From Umbilicaria muhlenbergii (Eukaryota > Ascomycota > Lecanoromycetes > Umbilicariales > Umbilicariaceae), in assembly GCA_000611775.1 (NCBI GenBank), contig KK106984.1, positions 3,945,341-4,009,340 on the forward strand: DNA of 64,000 bases, given 5' to 3'. Under the pieces are notes generated by a model. It ran no database searches. It was not told the DNA's origin and saw only the letters and a list, made by a program, of their open reading frames with translations. Below are positions 62,656 through 64,000 of this stretch, piece after piece. Position 1 is the stretch's first letter; every line of letters begins with the position of its first letter. A program made the position numbers and the translations under genes.

Positions 62656-63390
62656 TATAATATTTCTTACTAAAAAGGGAAGTATAATTGAGGTTCATGA
62701 TAGCATGAGATATAAATGTATAAAGGTTATATGATTTTAATTATATAAAACTAATAATTAAGAAATGAAGGTGAGATCAAGCAGTGTAAAGTTTTCATGT
62801 GACTCATTAATGCTGTCAAGCTGCTTGTAGAGTGTATGCTTTACATGAGTTTCAGATTATCATTAACTCATGATAATTACCTCCCCTTTATGCAGCAGCC
62901 CTTCAGCACAGAAAGGTGAGTAATTAATAAAAAACTTAATTAACAGTTGAATCAATGACATGATGCTGACACTGATTAAGTGAGATGAAAGTGAGGTGAG
63001 CTTATCACATGACAGCAAAAATCCTGAGAAGTGAAGAAGCAGCAGTGAAGTCATGACAGCATAAACATAACAGCATTATAATAACATAATCAAGGCTCTG
63101 AGTGATGATATCATAATAAGAGTTTTAAAATATAAATACTGTCAACTCCTCAGCCTTCTGTCATCAACTTTTGCCAGAGCAGCAACTCATCATCATAACA
63201 TTATTAACACACTCTCAAAATGCATCATTTTCATCATCACAACATCAGTCATTATGTCTGTAAGTCAGAGAAACTGGCTCTGCACATGCACTTTTAATGT
63301 AAATCATCATATAACGCTCACTCATTGTCAAGTGTTTCACTGAATTACATGCATGACTGATCAAACCCTTCTGCCTCTGATGTAGTCATC
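62656..63390. other. Unassigned AT-rich stretch
   Basis: No element family was recognised. It contains a few CG doublets towards 63,300 and a short minus-strand open frame (62863-63054) with hydrophobic Leu/Ser-rich content that I cannot support as a gene. Confidence 0.4.
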
Positions 63391-63395
63391 ATTTC

Positions 63396-64000
63396 ACAGA
63401 TGACATGACTCAGGTGTGTGATGCTCATTTAAATGTTAAGTGCACATACTGCGCAAACTTACATAAAGCTTATTTTTCAATAAGTTTAATCTGCTCATCT
63501 GTTGTACATCATTAATGATTTAAAGTCCTCACATGCTTCACCTGCAAGGTTAACACCTTGATACACTTGATTAATAAAATTAATATTAACACTCTTTCAC
63601 CTGCTCTCCTGATCACTCTCAAGGCGCGTCAAAAGTGTTATAATAAAAAGATTACAGTGCATCTTCATGTTGCTGATCATCATCAAAAGCTGTTTAAATT
63701 GAAGTCTGCTGTCAAGATTAATCTCCTGCTGCTCAAGCAGCTTAAATGCAGCAACAACATGCTCAAAGGTATCCTGAATATCATGTGATATTCAGTTTAA
63801 TCCCCTTCTCTTCACCTTTGATGTGATGATTATAATCAGTTAATGTGTATTCTATTTTAAAAGCATTTGCCTGTCATTGTCAATGACAACAATGATGATA
63901 ATGATGAGGATTTCTCTTCATTCAAGGAGTCAGAGGGGTCAGAGAAATCAAAAAAGAATGAAGAAAATGAGAAGAAAGATGAGAATGATAATAATGAGTA
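63396..64000 (+). pseudogene. Unrecognised Cys-containing coding-like region
   Basis: From about 63396 a reading with the motif VCDAHLNVKCTYCANLHKAY (C-x7-C-x2-C) leads into TCFTCK and the open stretch 63558-63788 (Lys/Leu-rich, 76 residues). After a gap of about 70-90 bp, which could be an intron, a strongly charged Asp/Glu/Lys/Ser tail (about 63879-64000) runs off the window. CG doublets (GGCGCGTC, GCGCAAAC) are more frequent here than in neighbouring relics. Family unknown; it could be a transposon-borne protein or a host gene fragment. At least two stops lie before 63558. Confidence 0.35.

Noticed and set aside
1-64000. A genetic code reading TGA as Trp, suggested by abundant TGA in coding-like regions.
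   Set aside because: The same C:G-to-T:A bias affects non-coding FB elements and LTRs, other stop types and frame losses are also common, and the LINE shows altered catalytic codons. Mutation explains it better than a variant code.

Overview
The window is a nested graveyard of fungal transposable elements, with no recognisable intact host gene, rRNA or tRNA. Chromovirus-like Ty3/Gypsy elements, a Tad-clade LINE with APE endonuclease and RNase H, hAT transposons and a MULE point to a filamentous ascomycete (Pezizomycotina). Almost all of it is AT-rich and scarred by directional C:G-to-T:A mutation, which resembles RIP. CG doublets and TGG/CCA triplets are conspicuously scarce, while TGA/TCA are abundant and CA/TG remain common. 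Most long open frames in the window are therefore fragments or shadows.

Layout. 1-2400: minus-strand Gypsy gag-protease fragment (GypA). 2.5-6.3 kb: plus-strand Gypsy pol with 3' LTR (GypB), carrying a 672-bp foldback hAT (hAT-F1). 6.3-7.3 kb: LTR-1 family gag start, minus strand (GypC). 8.0-9.9 kb: a fragment of a second foldback family (FB1), hAT-F copy 2, then a roughly 1.1-kb stretch that escaped the mutation. 9.9-15.5 kb: Tad-like LINE interrupted by FB2. 15.5-17.1 kb: hAT transposase relic whose terminus matches hAT-F. 17.3-32.5 kb: minus-strand Gypsy (GypD) interrupted by GypE (19919-28042, perfect 5-bp TSD) and FB3. 32.5-57.3 kb: plus-strand Gypsy GypF, split by an antisense solo LTR, by GypG (35982-49105, perfect TSD) and by GypH (49858-56179). 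GypG itself carries a 7.16-kb hAT (hAT-L) with a transposase and a second, unrecognised coding block. 57.3-59.8 kb: GypI, minus strand, with FB4. 59.8-60.5 kb: hAT-S, a 744-bp deletion derivative of hAT-L. 60.5-62.3 kb: MULE transposase relic, minus strand. 62.3-62.65 kb: an LTR-1 copy with leader. 62.65-64 kb: an unrecognised Cys-containing, coding-like region.

The insertions give a relative chronology: GypI is older than GypF, which is older than GypD/GypG/GypH; GypD is older than GypE; GypG is older than hAT-L. The DNA transposons are paired as likely sources and dependents: hAT-L with hAT-S, and the hAT relic at 15.5 kb with the hAT-F foldbacks. All coordinates of decayed elements are read by eye; boundaries with a TSD are precise, the others are approximate.
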